Shown: positions 47,571 through 55,608 of the stretch, in pieces
Numbering within the stretch: position 1 is the first letter of the stretch
Layout of the letters: each line of letters opens with the position of its first letter
NCBI GenBank assembly: GCA_030748215.1
Contig: JASMMK010000037.1
Coordinates: forward strand, 43,224 to 107,223
DNA from: Candidatus Scalindua sp.
GTDB lineage: Bacteria; Planctomycetota; Brocadiia; Brocadiales; Scalinduaceae
Direction: 5' to 3'
Length of the DNA: 64,000 nt
Translations under genes and position numbers: made by a program
The notes under the pieces: generated by a model
The model's database searches: none
The model's input: only the letters and a program-made list of their open reading frames with translations
Told to the model about the DNA's origin: nothing

Positions 47571-48116
47571 ATGGATGAAAAAGATAAAAAAACCTTACTC
47601 TCTATTGCAAGAGAGAGTATAAAATCTGCAATAGCAGACACTCCCAGCGACCAAACAGAGACTGAAGTAATCAGCCCGGAACTTAAAGAGAAAAGCGGCG
47701 CCTTTGTAACATTAAGGACACACGGAAAATTACGAGGATGCATAGGACGAATGACCTCTGATATTCCTCTGTACGAACTTGTTTCTGAGATGGCAGTGTC
47801 AGCAGCAAAAGAAGATCCGAGGTTTAGTCAAATTAAACCTTCCGACCTTGAAGATTTGAAAATAGATATCTCGGCCCTATCACCTTTACAAATAATTGAT
47901 GATCCTCTTGATTTCGAACTTGGCATACATGGAATCTATATTAAGAAAGGATCTTCAAACGGATGCTTTCTACCTCAAGTTGCTACTGAAACCGGATGGA
48001 CGAAAGAAGAATTTCTATCGAAATGCTGCAGTATGAAGGCAGGCCTGTCGTCAGATGCATGGAAAAAGAGGGGTATAGACGTTTACATATTCACTTCAGA
48101 AATTATATCTGATTAG
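47571..48116 (+). CDS. AMMECR1 domain protein (cytoplasmic copy)
   Basis: A 181-residue single-domain AMMECR1 protein. It has ELKEKSGAFVTLRTHGKLRGCIGRM (about 44-68) and FLPQVATETGWTKEEFL, the same motifs as the C-terminal domain of its neighbour, but no signal peptide. It lies 23 bases behind the fusion gene and is surely co-transcribed. The pair may be an exported form and a cytoplasmic form of one function, or this copy may work with a radical SAM partner coded elsewhere. Confidence 0.92.
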   Translation: MDEKDKKTLLSIARESIKSAIADTPSDQTETEVISPELKEKSGAFVTLRTHGKLRGCIGRMTSDIPLYELVSEMAVSAAKEDPRFSQIKPSDLEDLKIDISALSPLQIIDDPLDFELGIHGIYIKKGSSNGCFLPQVATETGWTKEEFLSKCCSMKAGLSSDAWKKRGIDVYIFTSEIISD

Positions 48117-48157
48117 ACCAATAGATACAGTTAATACCCCACTATCTTGAGAAATAT

Positions 48158-48595
48158 CTAACACTCCTCATGAAGGTATCTCTCTAGCTCCTCAATCTTG
48201 AATTTCTGATCTACTATATGCTGCTTGACAACATCTCCCACTGTAACTATTCCGACCAGTTTTTTATTTTCCATAACAGGCAGATGTCGGACACATTTAT
48301 CAATCATCAGCGCCATACAATCCTCAACCGAAGTACCGGGATCAACAAAGAGTACTTTCTTAGTCATCAGTTCACTGACAGGAGTAGTCTTGGATGACTT
48401 CCCTTTTAGAATCACTTTACGAGCGTAATCACGTTCCGTAAATATACCAACAATTTTCCCCTTCTGGTCAATAACCAATAAACTCCCAAAATTTTTTTCA
48501 GCCAGCAATTGCAATGCTTTATAAGCAGTATCGCCTGGGGCAATAGAACATACCTTGTCTCCCTTATTTTTCAAAATATGACGGACGAAATTCAT
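48158..48595 (-). CDS. Tandem CBS-domain protein
   Basis: A 145-residue protein made of two CBS motifs (a Bateman module). CBS1 is about 15-65 with GKIVGIFTERDYARKVIL; CBS2 is about 75-130 with MIDKCVRHLPVMENKKLVGIVTVGDVVK. These modules bind AMP, ATP or S-adenosylmethionine and signal energy state. No enzymatic domain is attached. It converges on the AMMECR1 gene and has its own upstream region of nearly 400 bases. Confidence 0.92.
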   Translation of the reverse strand: MNFVRHILKNKGDKVCSIAPGDTAYKALQLLAEKNFGSLLVIDQKGKIVGIFTERDYARKVILKGKSSKTTPVSELMTKKVLFVDPGTSVEDCMALMIDKCVRHLPVMENKKLVGIVTVGDVVKQHIVDQKFKIEELERYLHEEC

Positions 48596-48988
48596 TGATA
48601 TACACTCCTTTCTTTAATAGCAATCGGGCAATACTTACCCTAACTTAATGAATAATTAAGAAATCACAGTACTTATCCCGAATGATTAAAATCATGTTAA
48701 CATTTTAGTTATTCGAGTCAATGAAAATTTCAGCAAATTAGAACTCACATCCTTGTCAACGAGGTGTTTTGTGTACATAAACAGAGGGAAAAACAGATTG
48801 TATTTTTATGCAATAAACAGTATACTCCGGCTGTATAAAAGAATCGAAAACAGGCGATAGTATTATACAACTCGCTTTTCGTTAAATCTCGGTTTTCCGG
48901 TAAAAACAACCGGATGAAATCTCAAAAAAACAGTCAAATACCAGATATTATTAATCTTGTATATTATACTTTCTTAAGGAGAATGAAG
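48596..48988 (+). other. Divergent non-coding region with a promoter for the Cache protein
   Basis: 393 bases between the CBS gene (leftward) and the double-Cache gene (rightward). No gene or tRNA is seen. It contains the promoter at 48798-48826 and the ribosome site AAGGAG at about 48976-48981. Confidence 0.45.
48798..48826 (+). promoter_or_regulatory. Sigma-70-like promoter of the double-Cache gene
   Basis: TTGTAT (48798-48803), 17-base spacer, TATACT (48821-48826). It gives a leader of about 155 bases. Confidence 0.45.
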
Positions 48989-50773
48989 ATGTCTAACACA
49001 AAAAGATCTCTACTAATTGTATGCATCTTGTCTTTAGCGCTACTATCAATATTTACGGCAAGGACCGCTAATTCAGACACATTTAAAATCTTTAGAGAAG
49101 GTATTGTAAGAGATTTAAAAGGTATTGCAGAGAAGCAAGCTGGTGTTATCAGGGAGTACGTGGAGAACGAGAAGCAGAACATCAAGGTTGCTGCCTATGA
49201 TTTGCACAATTACTATGCTAAATCTGACTACTCGAAAGCTCTTGAATATCTTGTCTCAGTACAGAATATTTATCACTACAAAGAAATTTTTGTTGCAAAT
49301 ACCGCGGGTAATATAGTTCTCTCCACAGATATTGATCATAATAGTACAGACATGTTCTCCTCAGATGCCGGAGCAACTATATTTTCAAGACCATATTTTA
49401 AAAAGGCAATAGATGGAGAAACATTTGTTTCTGATATTGCCGGTTCGGTAATCCCAATCAAAAACGAAGATGGTCAGTTGGAGTTAGGAATGCCAACTAT
49501 GCTTATATCAACTCCAATCCTTAGCGCAGATGCTCAGGTCCTGGGAGTCCTGGTTTTTCGTATCGACATTGAGCAGATTAATGCATTGATGTTCCATATG
49601 ACTGCAACAAAAAGTGGGGATGTTTATTTAATCAATCAAGACGGTTATATGTTAACAGAATCCAGATTTACCGATGCCCTCGAACTGGTAGGTCATATTG
49701 AAAAGAGAACAGCCCTTGAACTGCGGGTGGAAAATCCCGAGACAAACAGCTTAACCCTGGCAGCAAAAAGATGTATCACCAGGGGTGGAGCTAAAAACAG
49801 CGGGTATGGGTATCCGGACTATCGAAACAGGAGAGTGCTTGGTTATTGGGTTTGGATGGAGGAATATAATTGGGGAGTTATTGTGGAGATTGATCTGGCT
49901 GAAGCCTGTCAAGACATACGAGAATATTTCCAGTTTACCTCCATTAAAAACCTACGCGGATTTATGCGTCAGCAGATCGGTTTTATAAAGGACCGCATGA
50001 ACAAGTACAAGAATAACGCATTGTCAATCGCTCATAAACCACAAACTTTTCAGTATACAAAGGGAGTAACATCAATAGATGAATATGTAACGGCCTCCGG
50101 CTATTTGGAGTTTCTCAGGGATGAGTATAATTACAAGGATATCTTTATATGCAATGCTGAAGGCGTTGTAAAACTATCAACTGAGAAAAAAATGCTGGGT
50201 AAGGATGTCTCCACTGAAGACTATTTCGTCAAGGCAAAAGACGACAATGTCTTTACTACAGATATAAGACCGGCAAAAGCATTTACAGAGAACGAAGCTA
50301 TCAAAGCAAAACGTGAAGTGCCGACAATGCTCGTTTCTGCTAAAATTAAAAATAGCGCTGTGGATTTTGCTGGCGTGGTGGTTCTCCGGATAAACATGGA
50401 GGAGTTTAACGAGTTTATGCATGGCTCTGAAATCGGTAAAAGCGGAGAAGTATATCTTGTAAACAAAGATGGGGTTTTACTCACAGAATCACGATTTGCG
50501 TTTTGGTTAAAAAGGAAGGGAATGATAAAGGAGAGAACTGCTTTGGAACTAAGAGGTATTGTTCCCGAGACAGGCGAATTAACAAAATCAATTGAATCGT
50601 GTAAGAGTGGCGAGGGATATTGCAAGGCGGAATATAAGGACTACAGAGGGGTGCTTGTATTAGGCACATGGGATTGGATGCCAGAGTATGAATGGGGAAT
50701 AATTGTAGAGATTGACCTTGAAGAGTCGTTCCAGAAGAGTTCATCCTTTTGGGGAATCAAGCAATATTATTAA
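48989..50773 (+). CDS. Exported double-Cache sensor protein without output domain
   Basis: A protein of about 594 residues: one hydrophobic N-terminal segment (RSLLIVCILSLALLSIFTA), then two repeats of an extracytoplasmic dCache-type sensor. Repeat 1 has SGDVYLINQDGYMLTESRF, RTALELRVENPET and WVWMEEYNWGVIVEIDL. Repeat 2, from about residue 310, has SGEVYLVNKDGVLLTESRF, RTALELRGIVPET and WDWMPEYEWGIIVEIDL. The repeats are clearly an internal duplication. No HAMP, kinase, methyl-accepting or GGDEF part follows the second domain; the gene simply ends. So it is a free-standing ligand-binding protein. I start at ATG 48989, 8 bases behind AAGGAG. A perfect terminator follows. Confidence 0.85.
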   Translation: MSNTKRSLLIVCILSLALLSIFTARTANSDTFKIFREGIVRDLKGIAEKQAGVIREYVENEKQNIKVAAYDLHNYYAKSDYSKALEYLVSVQNIYHYKEIFVANTAGNIVLSTDIDHNSTDMFSSDAGATIFSRPYFKKAIDGETFVSDIAGSVIPIKNEDGQLELGMPTMLISTPILSADAQVLGVLVFRIDIEQINALMFHMTATKSGDVYLINQDGYMLTESRFTDALELVGHIEKRTALELRVENPETNSLTLAAKRCITRGGAKNSGYGYPDYRNRRVLGYWVWMEEYNWGVIVEIDLAEACQDIREYFQFTSIKNLRGFMRQQIGFIKDRMNKYKNNALSIAHKPQTFQYTKGVTSIDEYVTASGYLEFLRDEYNYKDIFICNAEGVVKLSTEKKMLGKDVSTEDYFVKAKDDNVFTTDIRPAKAFTENEAIKAKREVPTMLVSAKIKNSAVDFAGVVVLRINMEEFNEFMHGSEIGKSGEVYLVNKDGVLLTESRFAFWLKRKGMIKERTALELRGIVPETGELTKSIESCKSGEGYCKAEYKDYRGVLVLGTWDWMPEYEWGIIVEIDLEESFQKSSSFWGIKQYY

Positions 50774-50839
50774 GGCGTCTCTGTTTTGATATCTGTTGTG
50801 TTAATATTGGCGTAAACGAAGAATAATTTAATAATTACG

Positions 50840-50871
50840 TAGAAAAGAGGGACAGATGTCCCTCTTTTCTA
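50840..50871 (+). terminator. Perfect bidirectional terminator hairpin
   Basis: TAGAAAAGAGGGACA (50840-50854) and TGTCCCTCTTTTCTA (50857-50871) are fully complementary over 15 bases with a 2-base centre. T-rich arms on both strands fit a shared terminator between the convergent Cache gene and acetyltransferase gene. Confidence 0.8.
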
Positions 50872-50945
50872 TTTCTATCAGATTCCGTATTATTCAAACC
50901 CCAGAGAAACTTAAGTCCCTGAGCACACCCTGATTAATAGCATTT

Positions 50946-51437
50946 TCAAATTCTCAGTCCATAATGTAAGTGACCATATTCTATCCCATCAAATTCTACC
51001 ACACGCGGCATATGCCCCCATTTTTCAAAACCATATTTCTCCAGAAGCCTGATGCTGTTCCGGTTGCTGTCGACAACGACAGCAAATAATGCCTTTATCT
51101 GAAGAGAAGGACACATATCGATAGCGTATTCCAGAAGACGTGAAGCAATTCCTTTGTTATGGTACTCAAAATGAATAAAGAAGCTTACTTCAGCCGTATG
51201 TTGAACAGCCATGCGTCCGGGACGATATGCACTGATAGCCAAGTATCCAACGACCGACTCAGCTTCTTCAGCAACCAGTATCGGATATTTATCCGGGGTA
51301 TGGCCGCTAAACCAACTCTTACGATCATCAAGAGAAAAGGGTGTGATATCCGCAGTTTTTTCACCGGCAACTATTGCCTGATTATATATCTCAACAACGG
51401 CTTCGAGGTCTTCTGATTCAGCAATTCTGATATTCAT
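50946..51437 (-). CDS. GNAT N-acetyltransferase (phosphinothricin acetyltransferase-like)
   Basis: A 163-residue acetyl-CoA-dependent acetyltransferase. It begins MNIRIAESEDLEAVVEIYNQAI and has the PAT-family stretch GYLAISAYRPGRMAVQHTAEVSFFIHFEYHNKGIASRLLEYAID, where the R/Q-x-x-G-x-G/A loop (NKGIAS) binds acetyl-CoA, and GFEKWGHMPRVVEFDG near the end. Relatives acetylate methionine sulfone or sulfoximine. I start at the ATG. A GTG 11 codons earlier immediately follows the stop of the methyltransferase gene and would couple the two; neither start has a clear ribosome site. Confidence 0.88.
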   Translation of the reverse strand: MNIRIAESEDLEAVVEIYNQAIVAGEKTADITPFSLDDRKSWFSGHTPDKYPILVAEEAESVVGYLAISAYRPGRMAVQHTAEVSFFIHFEYHNKGIASRLLEYAIDMCPSLQIKALFAVVVDSNRNSIRLLEKYGFEKWGHMPRVVEFDGIEYGHLHYGLRI

Positions 51438-51470
51438 TTTTTTGGCAAGAGCTGGTAATAATAGTGTCAC

Positions 51471-52088
51471 CTACTGAGATCTTTTTTTGAATATAATCAG
51501 GTACTGGTCATAAAGATTAGTTGGTTCAGTCATTAACTCAAAACCCGCTTCTGTCATCTCTATGATGACCTGTTGCGCAGAAACAGTGTGGCGTGGCTGG
51601 CCTTGAACAGGAGACATGTCTGCAATTGCAACAACTGTCTTATCCTGTATATAGGGATAAACTTTTTCACGAAAATATGTTACCGGATCCTCAAAATGAA
51701 AATAGGTATAGCCGACGAAGAGCAGATCAATCCCATCGTTTAGCTGATCAAGTCCAGGATCACTTTCTGTTATCTTACGAATGGATACATTGTCCAGGCA
51801 ATCCCTCTTTTTCCGCTCCTCCATCCACGTAGTCAGTGATGATTCAGGGTCAAGTGCAATAATTTTCCCTTCAGGCAATTGCCGTGAAAACAGATCTGCA
51901 AAATACCCTGTACCGGCTCCAATATCTACTACTGTCATGTCGGGTCGAGTGATCAGACTGCTGACAATATCCGGCCTTTGCCAGCTATCTCTATTTGTAT
52001 CCATTACCGCAGCACAGAAGCCCGCATCACCATAAGAAGGAATACACCCCTTGTATCGCCCTGTATTAGTATTTGATTCCATTGGCAT
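51471..52088 (-). CDS. Class I SAM-dependent methyltransferase
   Basis: A 205-residue Rossmann-fold methyltransferase. Motif I is VVDIGAGTGYFADLF (about residues 56-70), followed by the acidic IIALDPESSL and a DLLFVGYTYFHFEDP motif IV region. The substrate is unknown. Length is short, without an added substrate domain. It is translated just before the acetyltransferase, whose frame begins at or near its stop. Confidence 0.88.
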   Translation of the reverse strand: MPMESNTNTGRYKGCIPSYGDAGFCAAVMDTNRDSWQRPDIVSSLITRPDMTVVDIGAGTGYFADLFSRQLPEGKIIALDPESSLTTWMEERKKRDCLDNVSIRKITESDPGLDQLNDGIDLLFVGYTYFHFEDPVTYFREKVYPYIQDKTVVAIADMSPVQGQPRHTVSAQQVIIEMTEAGFELMTEPTNLYDQYLIIFKKRSQ

Positions 52089-52142
52089 TCTTTATGAGAT
52101 CTTAAAAATATAAAAAATATTTAAGCCTTAACCACCCAAATA

Positions 52143-52163
52143 CCCCTCCTTCGTAAGGAGGGG
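52143..52163 (-). terminator. GC-rich stem-loop upstream of the methyltransferase gene
   Basis: CCCCTCCTT-CGT-AAGGAGGGG, a perfect 9-base-pair stem with a 3-base loop, between VanZ-like and methyltransferase genes. The sequence also looks like a common short intergenic repeat. It could end the VanZ-like transcript. Confidence 0.5.
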
Positions 52164-52186
52164 ATTAAAAGGTTTTTGCTATATCT

Positions 52187-52558
52187 TTATTCAACTGCAT
52201 TTGCTGTAACTTCGCTACATTTACCAATATACTTCTCTATTATGAAATAATAGAGAAGTGTACCTAGGAACGCACCCAGTACATTTGCAAGCATATCTAA
52301 AACATCGAACATTCTGTCAGGTATGAAATATTGAATACATTCTAGAATAAATGAATAGCTGCAACATATTATTACACAAGTTAAATAATTAAATCTTATA
52401 TGTACCTTTTTTACAATCATAACTAAAAATAGATAGGATATAAAATGTGCAGCTTTATCCCATATACTTTCAGAGATATTATGTTCTATTGGTGTGAGTG
52501 AAAAATAAGTAATAATTAATACATAAAGGATGTAGAAACTGATTATCAATTTTCTCAT
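52187..52558 (-). CDS. VanZ-like membrane protein
   Basis: A protein of about 123 residues with four membrane segments. The first, IISFYILYVLIITYFSL, is followed by the DKAAHFISYLFLVM motif (conserved D-K-x-x-H) and ECIQYFIPDRMFDVLDMLANVLGAFLGTLL, which are the hallmarks of the VanZ family. Function is unknown in most bacteria. The ATG at 52558 is preferred to a TTG eight codons earlier that would overlap the previous gene. Confidence 0.85.
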   Translation of the reverse strand: MRKLIISFYILYVLIITYFSLTPIEHNISESIWDKAAHFISYLFLVMIVKKVHIRFNYLTCVIICCSYSFILECIQYFIPDRMFDVLDMLANVLGAFLGTLLYYFIIEKYIGKCSEVTANAVE

Positions 52559-52568
52559 GCGTGTGATC

Positions 52569-53480
52569 TTATTCAAAATCAATATTCTTCAGGAAATCTA
52601 CTCCATCCATTAAATCTTTTTCAGTCTCTCTTGGATGAATCTCCAGTATCTTTACAGTATCTTTCTTCATATATTTTTTTAACAGTTCGAAATCTACTTC
52701 ACCTATTCCCGGTACATGATGATCTGAATAACCTCTTACATCATGAAGGTGAAAACCGACAAGGAAATTACCACAAATATTTAGCAAATCTTTGACCGTT
52801 ACAAAACCTAGATTCTCCTGTACCTGCGCATGCCCAGCATCATGCCAGTACCCGATTCGACCGCCTCCGAATTTCTCGAAAATCACACCCATCTCTTCAA
52901 AGTTCGGACACTCTTCGAAGAAGTATCGATTTTCTATACCAATGTTAACATTGTACTTCTCTGCTGCTTTCTGTATCTCGTCCATACTCAACAGCATCAT
53001 ATCAAGAGTTTTTCCCTTCTTCCGGTCTCTCAATATTCTGAGCTCATCACGTTTACTTGTATACTCGGTGGAACCTGACAAACCGTTATCAAGCAAGCTG
53101 AAAAGCTCCAGGCTTAGAGTATCCATATGTACCCTGCCCAGATGCAAAACAACAGCCCTGGCACCAAGCTCTGAAGCAATTTGAATGGTCTTAATTGCAT
53201 ACTTAATAGCCAGAGATCTCTCATCAGCGTCTTCTGCAGAGAAATGATATATGTCTGCACCTCCTGCTTCATGAACATCAGGAATCGGGAAAAAGTTGTG
53301 TATACTGGCTATCTTCACATCCTTTGTCTTTTTCAGAAATTGTTTAATTCCGTTGAATGTATCTTGAGAGATTCGATACTCCAGTTCTATTTCTCTAAAT
53401 CCAAGCCTGACAAGACTCTCCATGAGCACTTGCCCATCTTTAAATTCTCCCGACTTCCATACAGTTGAAATTCCCAACAT
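52569..53480 (-). CDS. Sugar phosphate isomerase/epimerase-like TIM-barrel protein
   Basis: A 303-residue AP-endonuclease-2-family barrel. It has VASIHNFFP-like strand 2 (IASIHNFFPIPD), ARAVVLHLG, IGIENRYFFEECPNFEE (metal Glu), IGYWHDAGHAQVQENLG (metal Asp/His), GFHLHDVRGYSDHHVPGIGEVDF and LEIHPRE at the end, so the metal site is complete. Members isomerise or epimerise sugars or inositols; the substrate is unknown. It is upstream of the VanZ-like gene on the same strand and appears to be its own transcription unit. Confidence 0.88.
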   Translation of the reverse strand: MLGISTVWKSGEFKDGQVLMESLVRLGFREIELEYRISQDTFNGIKQFLKKTKDVKIASIHNFFPIPDVHEAGGADIYHFSAEDADERSLAIKYAIKTIQIASELGARAVVLHLGRVHMDTLSLELFSLLDNGLSGSTEYTSKRDELRILRDRKKGKTLDMMLLSMDEIQKAAEKYNVNIGIENRYFFEECPNFEEMGVIFEKFGGGRIGYWHDAGHAQVQENLGFVTVKDLLNICGNFLVGFHLHDVRGYSDHHVPGIGEVDFELLKKYMKKDTVKILEIHPRETEKDLMDGVDFLKNIDFE

Positions 53481-53665
53481 GAGGTTTATTTTCCCTTATG
53501 TTAATTTAGTTAGAATCAGCAAGATTAACTATGACGAAGATATAACTAATTATTGTAAGAATATTCAGATGATATCACATAACTCTGAAAATCAGAAGTT
53601 CTGTAATTATTGGATTGCAGAAAGGTGTGATTTATAGAGACTGTACGCCTGTGTATTCAAGGTGC

Positions 53666-54928
53666 TCAGGAATAGTTCATTGAGCCAGCCCATTTAGTCT
53701 TGACTTCTTCAACTATCTCTTTAGTTATCTCGCTACGGCCTTTTGTTCTGGCATAGTTTTCAACTTCATCAACAACCATTGGCCTTACAAAAGCAGGAAC
53801 CTTTGAGATTAACGAGTTTGCGTCATCAGTCCAGGAAACCGCTACCGCTGAGGCGGCCTCTTCCTCTGCCTGTTCTCTCATTATTTCCTTCTTTACAATT
53901 TCCTCATCTTCATAAAATGGATTTGTTTCCACTTTCTGCCTGCTCTTTGTTATGAGGACATTACATTTAGCGTTGCGTAATATATTTTCTGTTGCGCTTC
54001 CCAGATCCAACCCGTCTATAGCATGTATGCCGGTACGACCCAAAACCAGAAGGGTTGGTTCAACCTTTTCTATATACTTTAATATCTGATCGTACGGTTT
54101 ACCTTCAAGGAGTGTAGTTTTTAATTTTATACCTGACTCCATTACCTTTTTTAGCGCACTTTCAAGGTGTCCCTGATAAATCTTTTCAAGCCCCTTGTCT
54201 ATAACATCCTCATGCAGTTTTTCCTGCTCGTCAGATTTGAAAACCTCACCCATCTCACCGGATAGAATCTTGGCTATTCCATTAAAAGCGATGTGATGAT
54301 AATGCGGGTCGTAGACTGACACAGCCTCTAACTCAAGATTATATTTCACGGCTAAATCAGATGCCATCTCAACCGCTCTGAAAGATTGCTCGCTACCATC
54401 AACTGTTACTATCACCCTGCCTTCGAGCGGCCTTTCGTTCTTTACTATTAATACATCTGTATTAATCCGCCTGACAACTCTTTCACAAACGCTGCCTATT
54501 GCATTTTCTTGTACCTCTCCAAGACCTCTGACACCAATAATCACAAGATCATAATCATTTTTGTTGATATCCTTTACCAACTGAATATAGTTCTTGCCTT
54601 CCTGGATGTTTCTTGCAAAAGGAATATTTTGTTCTTTGCTCTTTTTTTCGAGGCTATCTAGATATGAATCTGAAATCATTCGAAGTCCGCGACCTATCAG
54701 AGAGTTGTGATATTCTCTCTGTTTCTTGAGTTCGCTTTCTTCTTTATATTTCTCCGGTAGCCCAACCTCCATCTCTTTGAATCGTTTGTGATGCAGGCTG
54801 GCAGCATACACATGCCCTCCTACCAGTTCAGAATTGGATTTCTTTGCGATGGATACCGCTAGTTCTTCACAATAATTGGAATATTTTGAATTATCCAGAG
54901 GAATGAATATTTTCTTATACAACTTCAA
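53666..54928 (-). CDS. UspA-UspA-PCP_red fusion protein
   Basis: A 420-residue cytoplasmic protein. Residues 1-165 and about 168-310 are two universal stress protein domains, each with the ATP-binding G-2x-G-9x-G-S pattern (GVRG...GS near 132-146 and GRTG...GS near 282-298). Residues about 345-412 match PCP_red, a small domain named after light-independent protochlorophyllide reductase subunits, with WTDDANSLISKVPAFVRPMV, VENYARTKGRSEITKEIVEE. No photosynthesis genes are near. It ends the run of cytochrome genes and starts 16 bases after the stop of the monohaem cytochrome, so it belongs to that unit and may sense energy or redox state for it. Confidence 0.88.
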   Translation of the reverse strand: MKLYKKIFIPLDNSKYSNYCEELAVSIAKKSNSELVGGHVYAASLHHKRFKEMEVGLPEKYKEESELKKQREYHNSLIGRGLRMISDSYLDSLEKKSKEQNIPFARNIQEGKNYIQLVKDINKNDYDLVIIGVRGLGEVQENAIGSVCERVVRRINTDVLIVKNERPLEGRVIVTVDGSEQSFRAVEMASDLAVKYNLELEAVSVYDPHYHHIAFNGIAKILSGEMGEVFKSDEQEKLHEDVIDKGLEKIYQGHLESALKKVMESGIKLKTTLLEGKPYDQILKYIEKVEPTLLVLGRTGIHAIDGLDLGSATENILRNAKCNVLITKSRQKVETNPFYEDEEIVKKEIMREQAEEEAASAVAVSWTDDANSLISKVPAFVRPMVVDEVENYARTKGRSEITKEIVEEVKTKWAGSMNYS

Positions 54929-54944
54929 CTCCCAGCATTAATGG

Positions 54945-55598
54945 TTACTTTTTTTCTGAAGACCCTTCTTTAGTCAGCTTCTGCCATTCCCTCTTTGCAC
55001 CGAAAGCAAAGAAAGCACACAAAAGGACTAAAACACTCCATATAACCGCCTGCGGGGTTTCTTTTCCTTTTTCACCTACTACACTTGCAGCATCAGCCTC
55101 ATCCTTGCCTGAAGCGTCCCCACCTTCCTTTGATTTTGCTATAGTCAGGCTTCTCAGATAACCTACAATGCCCTTTATCATGTCTTCGTCAAGGGTTTGT
55201 CCCCACGGAGGACACAGCTTAGATTTTTCCATCGCTGCGGAACCATTTGTAACAAAGTTCACTAGATACTCATCAGTCAGCACTGCCATATATTCTATAT
55301 TCGTCAAATCTGTTGGACTAGGCTTAAGATCAATCGTGAAGTAGATGCCCTTTCCGTTCGCTGACGTACCGTGGCATGGGCTGCAATAATAGAGAAATGC
55401 TTCTTTCGGAGAAGTCAGATAGTCCTTTGTTTTCTCAATCAGTTCATATTTCTTCTCAGGCTCTGCAGATTCAGCTTGAGCACCTTCCTTCGGTTGTTCT
55501 GCTGTTCCTTCAGATCCATTTACATAACTGATAGATGTTCCTACAACAACAAAGAAACAAATAAGTACGATTATATAATTCTTTATTAGAATCTTCAT
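54945..55598 (-). CDS. Membrane-anchored monohaem c-type cytochrome
   Basis: A 217-residue exported protein: signal segment (about 4-24), an acidic linker (EGTAEQPKEGAQAESAEPEKK), a cytochrome c domain with CSPCHG at 72-77 and late PPWGQTLDEDMIKGIVGYLRSL, then a short acidic linker and a C-terminal membrane segment (about 181-197) with a basic end (REWQKLTKEG). The Met ligand is not certain. The cytochrome faces the outside. A TTG three codons before the ATG also has a weak ribosome site. It follows the tetrahaem gene by 10 bases. Confidence 0.9.
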   Translation of the reverse strand: MKILIKNYIIVLICFFVVVGTSISYVNGSEGTAEQPKEGAQAESAEPEKKYELIEKTKDYLTSPKEAFLYYCSPCHGTSANGKGIYFTIDLKPSPTDLTNIEYMAVLTDEYLVNFVTNGSAAMEKSKLCPPWGQTLDEDMIKGIVGYLRSLTIAKSKEGGDASGKDEADAASVVGEKGKETPQAVIWSVLVLLCAFFAFGAKREWQKLTKEGSSEKK

Positions 55599-55608
55599 GT
55601 CTTTCAAT

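Noticed and set aside
52143..52163. Insertion-sequence end
   Set aside because: A lone 9-base-pair stem-loop without a transposase or matching second end is better seen as a terminator or short repeat.
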